Shown here: positions 1 through 10,400 of the stretch, piece by piece | Position numbering within the stretch: the first letter of the stretch is position 1 | How the letters are laid out: each line of letters starts with the position of its first letter | Assembly (NCBI GenBank): GCA_028023455.1 | Contig: JAQFVV010000287.1 | Coordinates: forward strand, 310,001-374,000 | DNA: 64,000 nucleotides | Origin: Epiperipatus broadwayi | Taxonomy: Eukaryota > Onychophora > Udeonychophora > Euonychophora > Peripatidae | Direction of reading: 5' to 3' | Program-made: the position numbers and the translations under genes | The notes under the pieces: model-generated | Seen by the model: only the letters and a program-made list of their open reading frames with translations | Databases searched by the model: none | What the model was told of the DNA's origin: nothing

Positions 1-92
1 CTATTTTTCAAATTCCCACTCCTATTTTCTCCATTGTTATTTTTGAGCACAAATAGAGAATGGGAAGAGGGTATTTTCAAAATAATCAAGTC
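1..92 (-). CDS. Possible further CFAP65 exon at window edge
   Basis: On the minus strand a pyrimidine-rich stretch and an AG at 93-94 precede a frame that starts in phase 0, the phase needed after the exon at 7,390-7,473. The frame stays open to the window edge (30 codons: DLIILKIP, later SLFVLKNN). It has somewhat richer composition than the flanks. The sequence shows no motif I can tie to CFAP65, and one open frame of 92 bases is not rare. Treat it as a candidate only. Confidence 0.3.
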
Positions 93-205
93 CTATGAAA
101 AATTAAAATTCAATAATTTCGGTTTATTATTATCTAAAAAAAAATATTTTTATTATATTTCATGCAAAAATAATGGTGCAAAATACATCGGTATAAATAG
201 GCATT

Positions 206-581
206 AAAACAGACAAAACTCTCTATACATAGTGCCACTCAGTGCAAGCCAAAGTAATCAGTGGATGCCAGAAGGCTTGTGATAAAATCTCCATCTAGTG
301 CCTACTCATCCAATATCCCCAGACTAGTTTCTGGCTTGTGGTCTTCTTCAGTGAGGAGTTTTAGATCTGAGAGCACTGTATCTAGATCTTAGCATCTAAT
401 GCAACCCTCCAGCAGCCGCCTTTTATCTCTATTTAACTACAAAACTATGAGACAAATTGAAAACACCATAATATTTTCAATCCTAGCTCATCAGCTTATA
501 TAGTCATATAAAAAGTTTTGCCTGTTTTAATAACAGTTAAGAGCAAGCATAAGAAATGGTGATCATGTGATGTTTATTGGC
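206..581. repeat. R1 ribozyme-bearing short element with 13-bp target duplication
   Basis: A 376-bp non-coding element lies between two perfect copies of ATAAATAGGCATT (193-205 and 582-594), the mark of an insertion. It begins near a CAAAACTCTC motif and ends near GTGATCATGTGATG. The same ends bracket other R1 copies at 11,213-11,247, 49,896-50,800 and 60,603-60,719. The body carries a hammerhead motif on the minus strand (310-358). No ORF, no poly-A tail and no tRNA-like boxes are visible. It resembles a retrozyme or another PLE/LINE-mobilised non-autonomous element. A MITE is less likely because 12-13-bp duplications do not fit the usual cut-and-paste families. Confidence 0.75.
310..358 (-). 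ncRNA. Hammerhead ribozyme motif in R1 copy
   Basis: Minus strand, in order: stem I 5' strand ATCTAA + TCCTCA, core CTGAAGA (345-351), a short and weak stem II, GAAAC (327-331), tiny stem III ACTAGT, then C (322) as the cleavage base, then TGGGGA and TTGGAT closing stem I. Stem I pairs along 6+6 bp around an internal loop. The outer arm shows a C-to-T change relative to the 50,064-50,122 copy that keeps pairing as a wobble. Stem II is weakened, so activity is uncertain. Confidence 0.65.
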
Positions 582-789
582 ATAAATAGGCATTGTACAT
601 TAATAATCATCAACAACAATCAATCACAAATAAGTATGGCTATGAAAAAAATACAATACTATACTACAAATGAATACTGTGATGACTTACACAAACTGAT
701 CAATAAACCACAAATATGTATACATAAAATAAAGTGATCCATTTTTTTGTTTATTTGATATTTTGTGGTGACACCTTTTAGTTTTTAAT

Positions 790-1800
790 TTTTTTCTGAA
801 ATACTTCAATAATGTATCTAAATATAAGCACCCCAATGTATTTTAACTCTCTACCATATCATTCCAATAGAAACAATCAACATCTTTGATATATTCCTTA
901 TACATAAACAGTGTCTACCATTTCCATGAAAACAATCATAAAATATCCTTTTAGATACTTTTCTATCATATCTTATGTTCAATCCAATAAGAGTATGATT
1001 TTACAGCAGTGCATTCTATAGTATCACATCCTGAAAACTAAAGAACATATTAATATTATGTACTTGCCAGTGTATTTTTTAAAAATTTACAGATCATTCT
1101 TAAATGAAACTTTTCTAATGCCTTTATATTATGACTCACTTCCGTATAAAAAATTAGATAAAATATCAGTTTTATATATAGCTAATTTAATTTCAGTTAC
1201 TTGGTTCCCTTTGACAAAATAGTTCATCTTTTAACTTACTAAAAGCAATAGCACACTGGAGTCTGTGCTGCACCTCATCATCTAAATCCATCTTTCTATT
1301 TATAAAACTTTCCAAGATATTTGAATTGACTCACATTACAAATTTATAATCATCCAGGCTAAAAGAGGCTAAGGATTTCTCACTGGTTGATAAAGAACTT
1401 TAAGCTTTTTGAAACAAAATCCAAGAAGATGAAGTTGTTTTCTTTTTTTAATGGATTCATATGAAAAATTCCATCATTGAACCTACATTGCATCTTAATA
1501 TATGGATCATTAAACTATCTACAAATACTTCCAAATACCTCAGTCATAAAAATTGAAAACAATGTTGGAGCAAGAACATTTATATCAGTTTTCATTATAA
1601 TTGTCTTAGATTTTCCACCTGTAAAAGTGTAGCACTTCTCACTCCATCATATAGAATCTTTATAATATGAAAAAACTTTGTTGAAAAAACAATTAATTTC
1701 AAACAATTCCATAGATCTGTTCAATTAATTAGGTCATACACATTGATCAATTGATAAAAGCAAAATATAAATCTCATTTGCTACCAACATTGTTCCTGCA
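790..1800 (-). mobile_element. Degenerate non-LTR retrotransposon (LINE family 2), minus strand
   Basis: Broken minus-strand frames between about 1,220 and 1,650 read like the middle and C-terminal half of a LINE reverse transcriptase: a V-x-x-(D)-x-x-VLAPTLFSIF block, then a FKYLG block followed by R-x-MD-x-DDEVQHR-x-x-x-A-x-AF. The same blocks occur in relics at 12,335-12,575, 20,850-21,560 and 22,210-22,450, so I treat these as one family, distinct from the RTE element at 13,780. Stops and frameshifts are frequent. Boundaries are approximate. Confidence 0.55.
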
Positions 1801-2149
1801 GTTACATTACAACAAAAATCATGTCTATAGTTCATTTTCATTCTCTAAATCACACTGAATATCTGGCAACCAATAATCCATGATCCGGAAGCAAGCATGC
1901 TTTTACATGATAATTACTGTAACCTTCCTTATTCCCTTTACTTTTAAAAATTGAACCAGAGCAAAATCACTTGCACAATTGTACTAAATCTGATATCAGT
2001 TTGTTTCTATATTTTAGTGGCCAAATTTTATGCAAACTATAAACCTTTTCTATCATAAGACTTGGAAGGTTAATATCAGTAACAGTATGATATGACTTTT
2101 TTTAATCTTTTAAGAGCCATTCTCTTCATTCTATTCTAAAACTATCTAT

Positions 2150-2560
2150 TACAATCTTGAGTAATTCATGAAGATTAAATCATGTACTGCTATAATATGC
2201 CTATTCTCAGACTAGTTTTTGGTTTTTGCATCATCAGCAAAGATTATGATTCAAATCTAAAACTAATTCATATATATATAGCAGCTATGTTTTGCTCCTT
2301 TATACTATTCAAGATAATATCCTAAAATTATATATATAAAAGATTTTAAATCTAAACCAAAGATAGTTGTTAGATGCATTAGTTCTAATTTGAATGTTGA
2401 ACACACTGATGAAAGCAAAAACTAATCTAATGATCGGATTAAACACTAGACAATCTAACATCCATTGATTATTCAAACTTACATTAGATGCATCTAGAAT
2501 AGAGTGAAATAAATTGTTCTTGGAAGCATTTGAATAAGCACTTGAGAAAGTCATGTGATA
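2150..2560. repeat. Eroded R1-like repeat with hammerhead remnant
   Basis: Shares the R1 plan: an actagtctgag block next to a catcatcag block, and a later fragment near 2,440-2,515 resembling the opposite end. It is too diverged to set boundaries. No target duplication was found. Confidence 0.4.
2200..2245 (-). ncRNA. Hammerhead ribozyme motif, eroded
   Basis: The minus strand keeps the core CTGATGA (2,231-2,237), a short spacer, AAAAC in place of GAAAC, and stem III plus cleavage site ACTAGTC. The changed first G of GAAA should impair cleavage. Confidence 0.45.
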
Positions 2561-2619
2561 TTGTTATTAATATTAACCTATGCTATTACCTTAAAAATAT
2601 AAGAGAAAGTTTAAAATAA

Positions 2620-3620
2620 TAAATATGCACTGTATTTGTAGATTACCAAAATGCATTTGACTCTATCGGTATTTCTGCAATAATTAATGTTTTGGAATGT
2701 CATGAAGTAAATTTAGGATACTGTCAGTTTCTAAGGAAAATTGATTAAAATGCAATTATGGTGATTAAATCTTATATTGACATTAAAAAAATTAATACGG
2801 TAAAAAATTACATTTCTCAAAATCTTTCTATAGCAATTTTATGGAAAGAATTTACTCAATTAAAATGGGAATCAAAGACTAAAATGATTGGAGATTATTG
2901 TATTTAAATAATTTACATTTTGCAAATGTTGTGACTATTTTTCCCACAATACTGCAGCACTGCAAAAATATCACAATAGCTATCAAATGAAAGCAATAAA
3001 GTAGAATGAATAATAAATACTAAAAATAGACTAACGTGTTTTGATTTTTTTTAAAAAAAGGAGAAAGATAATAAATATCGATAAACTTATAACTACAAAT
3101 AATTTGGTCAAATTATTTATTTAGATGGAAATGTAATAGATACAGTTAATCATAAAAAACTAATTTGAATGGAGTTTATTTGGTGAAAATAATATTTACA
3201 AAAAAATTGATTTTGAGCAGAAAAGAAAAAAAGGGGAAATATATATGCTTTTTGCAGTGCTTACTTAAGGTCTAATATTTAGATATCTAACAGAAAAGCA
3301 ATACAAAAACTACAGCTTGTATATCAAACTATAATATATATATATATATATTTGGTATTAAGAAGATGTGATTGAAAATGACATTGGTGGGTTATAGAAC
3401 AAGCAATTATCACTGAGATCATTGAAAGAATTAGAATTGAAATACTTCAAAAAAAGATGGCATTGATGCCTACATTGGATGTCAAAAGATTTAATTGAAC
3501 ATATATAAAAAAAGATGAATGAGATAAAGAAGTTTGATAAACTGGTATGAAGTAGAGTAATTATGGAATGGAAAAGGTTGGATGAAACTCAAACCTTCAT
3601 CTTAAGGTGAGTGCATCACA
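2620..3620 (+). mobile_element. Relic of the RTE retrotransposon family
   Basis: The frame at about 2,632-2,735 reads FVDYQNAFDSI...VLE followed by GYCQFL, aligning closely with the intact RTE copy at 14,795-14,890. Downstream pieces (a wgenn block at 3,180-3,195, and the C-terminal ii-eri-r-ei-kkm block near 3,415-3,460) follow in the same order. It contains many stops and indels, so it is a dead copy. Confidence 0.65.
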
Positions 3621-4666
3621 CAATAAAGATAAAAAATATTCTTGTCAACTTAATATTATATAAAATTAAAATAAATAAAAATGCATTTCTATTTTGTACA
3701 AAAAAAAAAATTCTGATATAGATACCAAGCTTATATCACTAAACAAGCAAACTGGCTTAGCTTTCAAAATCTTAAGATGTTTGAAATTTCAAATCATTGG
3801 CTTAAATAACATAACAGAAGTAATGATTAATTCTGGATAGATAAATTCAACATACTACTCTTCATTGATAAATGAGAAAAGTCGGGAATTAATTAGAGAT
3901 TTACCAATGCTTAAAACAAATGCCTGAGAAAGAGAATGATACAGTAGACTACTGTTGTTAATGAAGATTCTTTATATATCTTATGTCCTGGTGTAATTGG
4001 GTTAGCATAAATAAAATGGCAAAAATTATAATAAATATCTGAAAAGAACTTAAATTTATAAGAAAGAGACAACTAATATTAATACTAATTTATTAACATC
4101 TAGAATTTATAACGGCTTCTTTATGATAAAATTAGAATTAAAAATAAAGAGTAATAAGAAATTGAAATTATTCTGCTTAGTAATGCTGTATTAATATTAT
4201 CAATAAACCAAAAGCTATATGTGCAGAAGAAGCTTAATGTTCCAATTTGTATCTAAATATACATTCACACACATATACAAACTAATCAAAATTCAGTGAC
4301 ACTATATAACTTTTTTTTTTGAATAAGTATGTTCTTTCTTAAAATGAACAAATTTAGTCAAAGCATAAAGTTACAATTAAAAAATAAAATCTATACTGTT
4401 TTAGATCTAAAATAAAAAAGAAATATTTAATACTTTAAAAAAAAAAGGAATCCTATAATTTATAATCTATTCATTAATTTGGAGCTACACAGTACATACC
4501 AAAACTAATTGATAAAAAATAAAATGAAAGCATTTATTCCTTAATTTATAATAACAAGTGCATATCAAATAAAATCTGGAAAATAATATACATTTAGCAA
4601 TGAAAATAATTGACTTATCAAAGAAATATTTAAATACAAATATATTATATATTTTTTTAAGCTAGA

Positions 4667-5123
4667 TGTAATTAGAGGAAAATTGAACCAGACTTTCAAG
4701 CTTCCTTTAGTCATCCACTCCAACTTATACAACTAACACACAGAATCACATACACGCAAAAAAGATAAATGATCTATAATATACATTTTTTGCCGAATCT
4801 GCACTCATCTGTTGGTTCAGATCATCATCCCCCATATATATATATATGTAAACATTACAAGCATTACATATGTATATAATCAGTGCTCGGTTTATATTAA
4901 GATAGAAAATCTTCAAAACTTTAATAGAGTGGCTTCAATCTTATGTGAGAGATGATAATCTGGACCAAGTGATAGTGCTGGTTCCACATGAGATACATAC
5001 ATTGGAGATATTTATATTTTTTTCATATATGTGATCATGTGTGCTGGTTGTATAAGATGGAGTAGATGACTAAAAAAGCTTGAAAGTCTGGGTTCAAATC
5101 ACCTCTAATTACATCTAACTTAA
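4667..5123. repeat. Foldback pair of tRNA-derived SINE (S1)
   Basis: Two S1 copies in opposite orientation, 4,667-4,880 (minus) and about 4,890-5,123 (plus). The plus arm ends with a GGTTCAAATC box (5,091-5,100), a good match to the RNA polymerase III B box of tRNA genes, and the minus arm carries a decayed version. The centre is a (TA)n tract. Related copies lie at 5,410-5,590, 24,880, 25,310 and 55,060-55,690. Confidence 0.6.
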
Positions 5124-5199
5124 GTGTATATAATAAACTTGTATTTAAATATTATATATTCAGCCTATATTCTATCTAATCCTCTTCTGTATATTTAAA

Positions 5200-5590
5200 T
5201 GGGTTTAAGGTCCTGCATATGAGTGGTTGCCATGACTTACAGTGAACATGAGTATGAGAACAAAATTGCAAATATGGGATTTGAACATGCTATCATCAGA
5301 TTTTCAAAGATATGAATGGCTGAAAAGTTGGAGAGTGGAGAAGATTGAAGCCTTTCCATTAAAGTTTAAAGATTTGCTATCTCAATATAAACAGAGTCCT
5401 GATTATATATGCATGTGGGTGACAAAGATCTGGACCAATTAATGAGTGCTGGTTCAGCATGAAATACATATATTAGAGATCATTTATCCTTTTTGCATGT
5501 ATGTAGTCATGTCAGATGTATAAGATGGAGTGGATGATTAAAGGAAGCTTGAAACTCTGGGCTCAAATATCTTCTAATTATCAAAAAAAA
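5200..5590 (+). repeat. S1-associated repeat, longer form
   Basis: About 390 bp matching 55,240-55,640 in order, with the S1 tRNA-like part at its right end (ctctgggctcaaat near 5,560). The 66-codon open frame at 5,242-5,442 lies in this repeat. The matching minus-strand frame at 55,260-55,517 does not correspond to it, so neither is a conserved protein. Confidence 0.5.
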
Positions 5591-6244
5591 TGTTTTATTT
5601 AACAAAAAATATATAAGTTTGATATTTATTAACAAAAAATATATATTGATAAGAAATAAAATGTTTGCAAAAATACAAATCTGTAAGAAAATCTATAAGA
5701 AATCAAATTTCAAAAATTACATCATTTAGAGCAGAAATTTTCTAACATAAAAGAGAGCAGCAAATGTAAGTAAAATCAAAGAAAACAAAAGATAGCCAAG
5801 AGCAATAAATATTTTAAGCACAATTAATACATAACAAATAGAGTGTGAAATCAATTTCAAAAAGAAAATCATTAACTGCAATAAGTTTATTCCATAACAA
5901 ATAAAATGCTGATAAGAAGCAAATATGTAGTAAAATATTAAAATTATGTCTTAAAATGCACATAGATTGAAGCAAATGTTTCTTTTGATTTCTTTAATAC
6001 ACATTTTGTGCTTATTTTTATTTTGATTAAAATTGCTTTTATGAGTATTTTTATTTTTGGAATTTCATTTATTATGGATTTGTGTTTTCTCTGAATTTTT
6101 TTGTTAAATATATTTTTTTGATAAATTATTTTCATTACTAAGACATATTAATTTCTTTATTTTAATTAATATACAGTATATTTGTCATTAAAAATTCAAA
6201 AATAAATGTCTATATTTTATTTTTTATTTGATTAAATTTTTTGG

Positions 6245-6480
6245 TGCTGATATAGTACGCACTCGGTGGCCATTTTAAATTTGAAAACAGCCAAAAACAC
6301 TGCTGGCACATGCAAGCGATAAATGTCATCGATTAGAAACACTCATTTTTTTAAAAAATAAATCACCTGAGGCACTATAATTTAAAAAGGTGTTGGAAAG
6401 GGACTACACTTAAAAAAATTGCGGGAAACCGTCACATTAAATAGCCTAAGGTGATACTATCAAAAAAAAGTGTGGGAAAA
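6245..6480 (-). other. CpG-containing segment with a Kozak-like start, unknown
   Basis: This stretch has more CpG and less AT than its surroundings. On the minus strand it holds a Kozak-like start (AAAATGGCC near 6,277) giving MATECVLYQHQKI and then a stop. It may be a fragment of a repeat promoter or of a 5' exon. Nothing identifies it. Confidence 0.2.
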
Positions 6481-6889
6481 GAAAGAGGTGAAAATTAAAA
6501 AATACTTTAAAATAAACCAAAAACGCTAATTTATATATATAGTCATAATCAAACATTGCAATATTTACAAAAACCCGTTAAAACATAGCGATCACTAGAT
6601 CATTGATATGTACTGAATAGTTCAAGCAAGTGAGTAGGCCATACAATATAGAATACCAGAGAAAGGATTTCTAATAAATGTAAAAAAGAAAAAGTACTTT
6701 GTTCTATTATCTCCTATAGATATAATTACTTTAATTTTATTACTCATTGTTTGGATGAAAGTTATTAATTCATATATTCCTTTTGAGAAAAAACATACTT
6801 GTTTAAAAAAAGGTGAAAATACATATTTTATTTTATTGCTGAAATAATATATTTATTTCATTTATTTAAAGACCATATATCTTGGAATA

Positions 6890-7375
6890 ATTCCCATATA
6901 TATATATATATGTGTGTAATGTTAAATAATATTTTACTATTGACTAAATACGTTGTTATGTAAAATTTACCAAGTTTATTTTCAATAATAAGTGAATTGT
7001 TCTCTACCTGCCAAGTTCAATATTTTTTACAGTAAGAAAATGAACCATTTCTTATCATATTTAAGATCTTTTTATTTAGAATTATCTAGAACAATAACAG
7101 TCAGAGAGCAAACTTAAACCAGCCTTTATATTTTAATGTAAATTGATTTTTAAATAACTAATATTAAGTTTATAGAATAGAGATGTCTCACTCATTTCTA
7201 AAACTCTATAACAAATAAAACATATCATATATATAATATTAAATAATGTTTTAATACTGGATAGATACAGTGCCATGTGAAATTTACCAAGTCTATGGCA
7301 ATTAGAGAGCAGTTCAATTATTATTTAAAATAGACTTGATCAATTTCACATGACATTATATATATATATATAATC
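6890..7375. repeat. Two related 100-bp segments between (TA)n tracts
   Basis: A block at 6,915-6,985 (taatgttaaataatattttac... aaatttaccaagttta) recurs at about 7,222-7,300. A third piece at 7,330-7,365 is inverted. Each end abuts a TA microsatellite. No coding content. Confidence 0.5.
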
Positions 7376-7389
7376 TATAATGATCTTAC

Positions 7390-7473
7390 CATAACATCTG
7401 AATGATATCCATCATTAAAATAATAGTCCATTAAGATTTCTTTTGTTAATGATTGAAAAGGTGGTATTTCATG
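7390..7473 (-). CDS. CFAP65: CFAP65 exon, most downstream well-supported
   Basis: Exactly 28 codons, phase 0 at both sides, acceptor ...taattag and donor GTAAGA. Reads HEIPPFQSL...LMDYYFNDGYHSDVM. The aromatic-x-DG patch followed by acidic and His residues fits the place in CFAP65 just after the Ile-Leu-x-x-Met-x-x-Lys-Glu segment. It was too short to be found as a simple ORF and was located by its splice sites and phase. Confidence 0.7.
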
Positions 7474-10400
7474 CTAATTATAAATAAATACAATTATTAT
7501 CTTTTTAGAAAAAAAGAAAATACAGAAATATTAAATTCTCAATAACTGCTTTTTAAGTTAGAAAAGCAAAGCAAAAAAAAAGAATAAAACATTTTTATTT
7601 AAATTAAATTTATTAATTGTTTAAATAATAAGAATTATAATTAAAACAGGTAAAACTCACTATACATAATTGTAAAGTATTATTAATGATAATGACTACA
7701 ATAAATATTTATTTCATATGTAATATGGCCATAAATGTGAGAAGAAAACCTGTGGTTATTGTAATAATACAATAATAAATCAACATTAACAATCTTTATT
7801 CATGAATTGTCTGTGTCTTCTAAATGCAGTATTTTTTTCTTGAAAATGAAACTAAGAGTTAGCTTATTTATATAATCTTAAAACAATTTTTTACTCCATT
7901 TTTTACAATCAGATAATTTGATTTTTTATTACAGAAGGATTTCATGACTTTTTTGATACCTCGTTGTAAACAATGAAAAAGAATTTTGTTGATTTGTGAA
8001 AATTTTAATGTATAGACATTAATACTTATTTGTTCTTTGCAATGATGAATGTTTTTTGGCTCAAATAATCATTTAATTAAGAAGTTCCAAGCATCAAAAT
8101 TATTAGCTTTCTGCTCAAGCAAAAAAAAAGCGTTCTAATAATTAACTGCAATGAATGATCTCTCCTAGTGAACAGGTTGCAAATATATTGAAAACAATCT
8201 TTAAAAAAAAAAGACTTATTTGACTAGAAATAGTCAAAATAAGTGTCATAGATCACATGACCCAATTCTCTTAAGCTTGTAAGATATAAACAATGAGTAT
8301 TGCCAATTGCTCAACAAGCTTTGTGATAAATGCTTAGCCAGAGAAAGCATTTAAAGTATCTCCATTAGGAAACCCCCTCCAAACCTCTGACCATGGTTTC
8401 ATGCTTTGGCACTCCTCAGAAAGGCACTAGGATAGTCTAAACCTACCCTAGCACCTCTCTGAGGAGTGCCAAAGCATAAAACCATGGTCAGAGGTTTGGA
8501 GGGTGCTTCCTGATAGAGATATTTTAAATGCTTTCTCTGGCTATGCATTTATCATAAAGCCTGTTGAGCAATTGGAAATGCTCATTGTTTATTTGACTAA
8601 ACTTTCAATACATTTGCTTTAATATTATGATAAATCTGCATATAAGAGTTAATGCTAATCTTCATTAGAATTCTCTGAACATTTGTATTTTTTGAAAACA
8701 ATATACCTGTTTCTAATATATATATAATCTCACTCTATTTTTTTATAAGTAGTGACACATCTTCTTGCTAGGTGGATTTTTCATTTATTTTATTGTGCTA
8801 TAAGTAATTGTGATGAACTTCGTTGTCTCTTGTAAATGTTTAGACAATGTAGATATTAAATCATATGAAGAGATATTGCCTTTTCCATATTGTGATTTTT
8901 GACATATCATTAACTAAATATTTATGATACTGACAACAACTGACTAAACTAAATCAATTAGTTAATCTTTTACATAGCCTATGAGAAGTTTAATATAAAA
9001 AGGGACTTTCCCTTGAATGCTATTCATTTCAGGGTAAAACATTTTAACAAATTACTTGCTAATGATTCAAGGGCTAATACCTTGGGGTCTTCAATAATAA
9101 TTGCCTTTTGTAGACTCCACAAAATAAAGACTGTATATTTTGACCAAGTAGTAATATATTTTAAGAACAACATATTTAGCTTATATAAGAGTTTAAAAAA
9201 TAATGGATAGATATAATAAAATCATAGAGGATGTACCTTTAGAAAAAATAATTATCAAATAAATGATTTCATAATTACAGATTCTAAATTTTCTAAGATA
9301 ATTAAAATTATTTGTATTTAGTTCTTTATAAATTACATTTTTTCATAATTCTTTCTAAGTACTACTGATGCTAGTTCTTTTGAGTTCTAATAATGTTTGA
9401 ATATTAGAAAAAAAATTTTATATCTACCTTATTTACATAACGATAAAGATAAGGCCGTCAAACTGTACATTTCCTATGTTAATCTAAATACTGTAGAATT
9501 GGGAAATATTATATTTCCATTTCAAATAATATTATATAATAATGACACTTAACAGGATAATGGCATCATATATCTAATAGGATCAATAACACCATATACT
9601 TAAAGTCTTTGAAGCATTTTCAAAAGAATAGATGTTCAAATTTTTATTACATTTTACAGTGTTAAATAATACTTTTGTATATTTGCAATTATTTGCTTGT
9701 AAATGCAAACTATTAGAGCTTAACCTAGAGAGATAATCATTAAAATAATTAAAAAATAACATTCCAACTCTTCATTTTTAAATTGCAATTTTAATTGTAA
9801 TTTACATGTATTAAGACTGCTTTTTAGAAGTCATTTTCAGTTGAAAAAATAAGAATATATGATATATTTCACAAGAATATGTGAACAATTCATAATTATT
9901 ATTGCATTAATACTTAGAAAGTCTTAGCTGGGCTTCAGTGTAGTGTGTCTTTATCAAAAATAGATTTCTTGCTTTAACAATGATGAATTATATCAAAATC
10001 TGGCAAAGTAATTTTAAATATTGCTGTGTCCAACGGTGACCAAGTTATTGCACAGCTGGATTGCAAACTTAATTGGAAAAAATAACATTAATATAATCCC
10101 AGGCAGCACAGCAATTTATTAATGATACTCCTATAATTATAAACAGTTATTCTAAATATTCCAGTTCTTCAATATTCGAAGTTATCATATACGAATACAA
10201 CGAGTTCAAGGCAATTGATTTATATGGGTTCTACGACCAGGTATTGCTGTCTTGAGAATTAATTAAGAGTCTGGAGAATAGTTATCAGAGAGGCCAATTG
10301 GCAAGGCTGACAATAATTGTCAGTGAAAGAAACATGTCCATTCTTCAAGAGCTACAAGTAGCTAATAATCTTCTCTTTCCACTTCTGGTGAAGATTGCAG

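Larger units (their letters stand above)
93..7389. other. Probable CFAP65 intron, repeat-rich
   Basis: Besides the repeats listed separately (206-581, 790-1,800, 2,150-2,560, 2,620-3,620, 4,667-5,590, 6,245-6,480, 6,890-7,375), the stretches 3,630-4,660 and 5,600-6,240 hold AT-rich sequence with no gene that I can see. The minus-strand open frame at 5,944-6,135 is lysine and isoleucine rich and reads as low-complexity noise. Confidence 0.5.
8216..8599. repeat. R2 hairpin element with 11-bp flanking duplication
   Basis: A near-perfect inverted repeat with arms about 8,286-8,430 and 8,448-8,592, symmetric about 8,439. The copies of TTATTTGACTA at 8,216-8,226 and 8,589-8,599 look like a target duplication, making the inserted unit about 8,227-8,588. 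The left end contains atagatcacatgac, which resembles the inverted R1 end. Each arm carries a hammerhead motif, on opposite strands. No coding potential. Confidence 0.75.
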
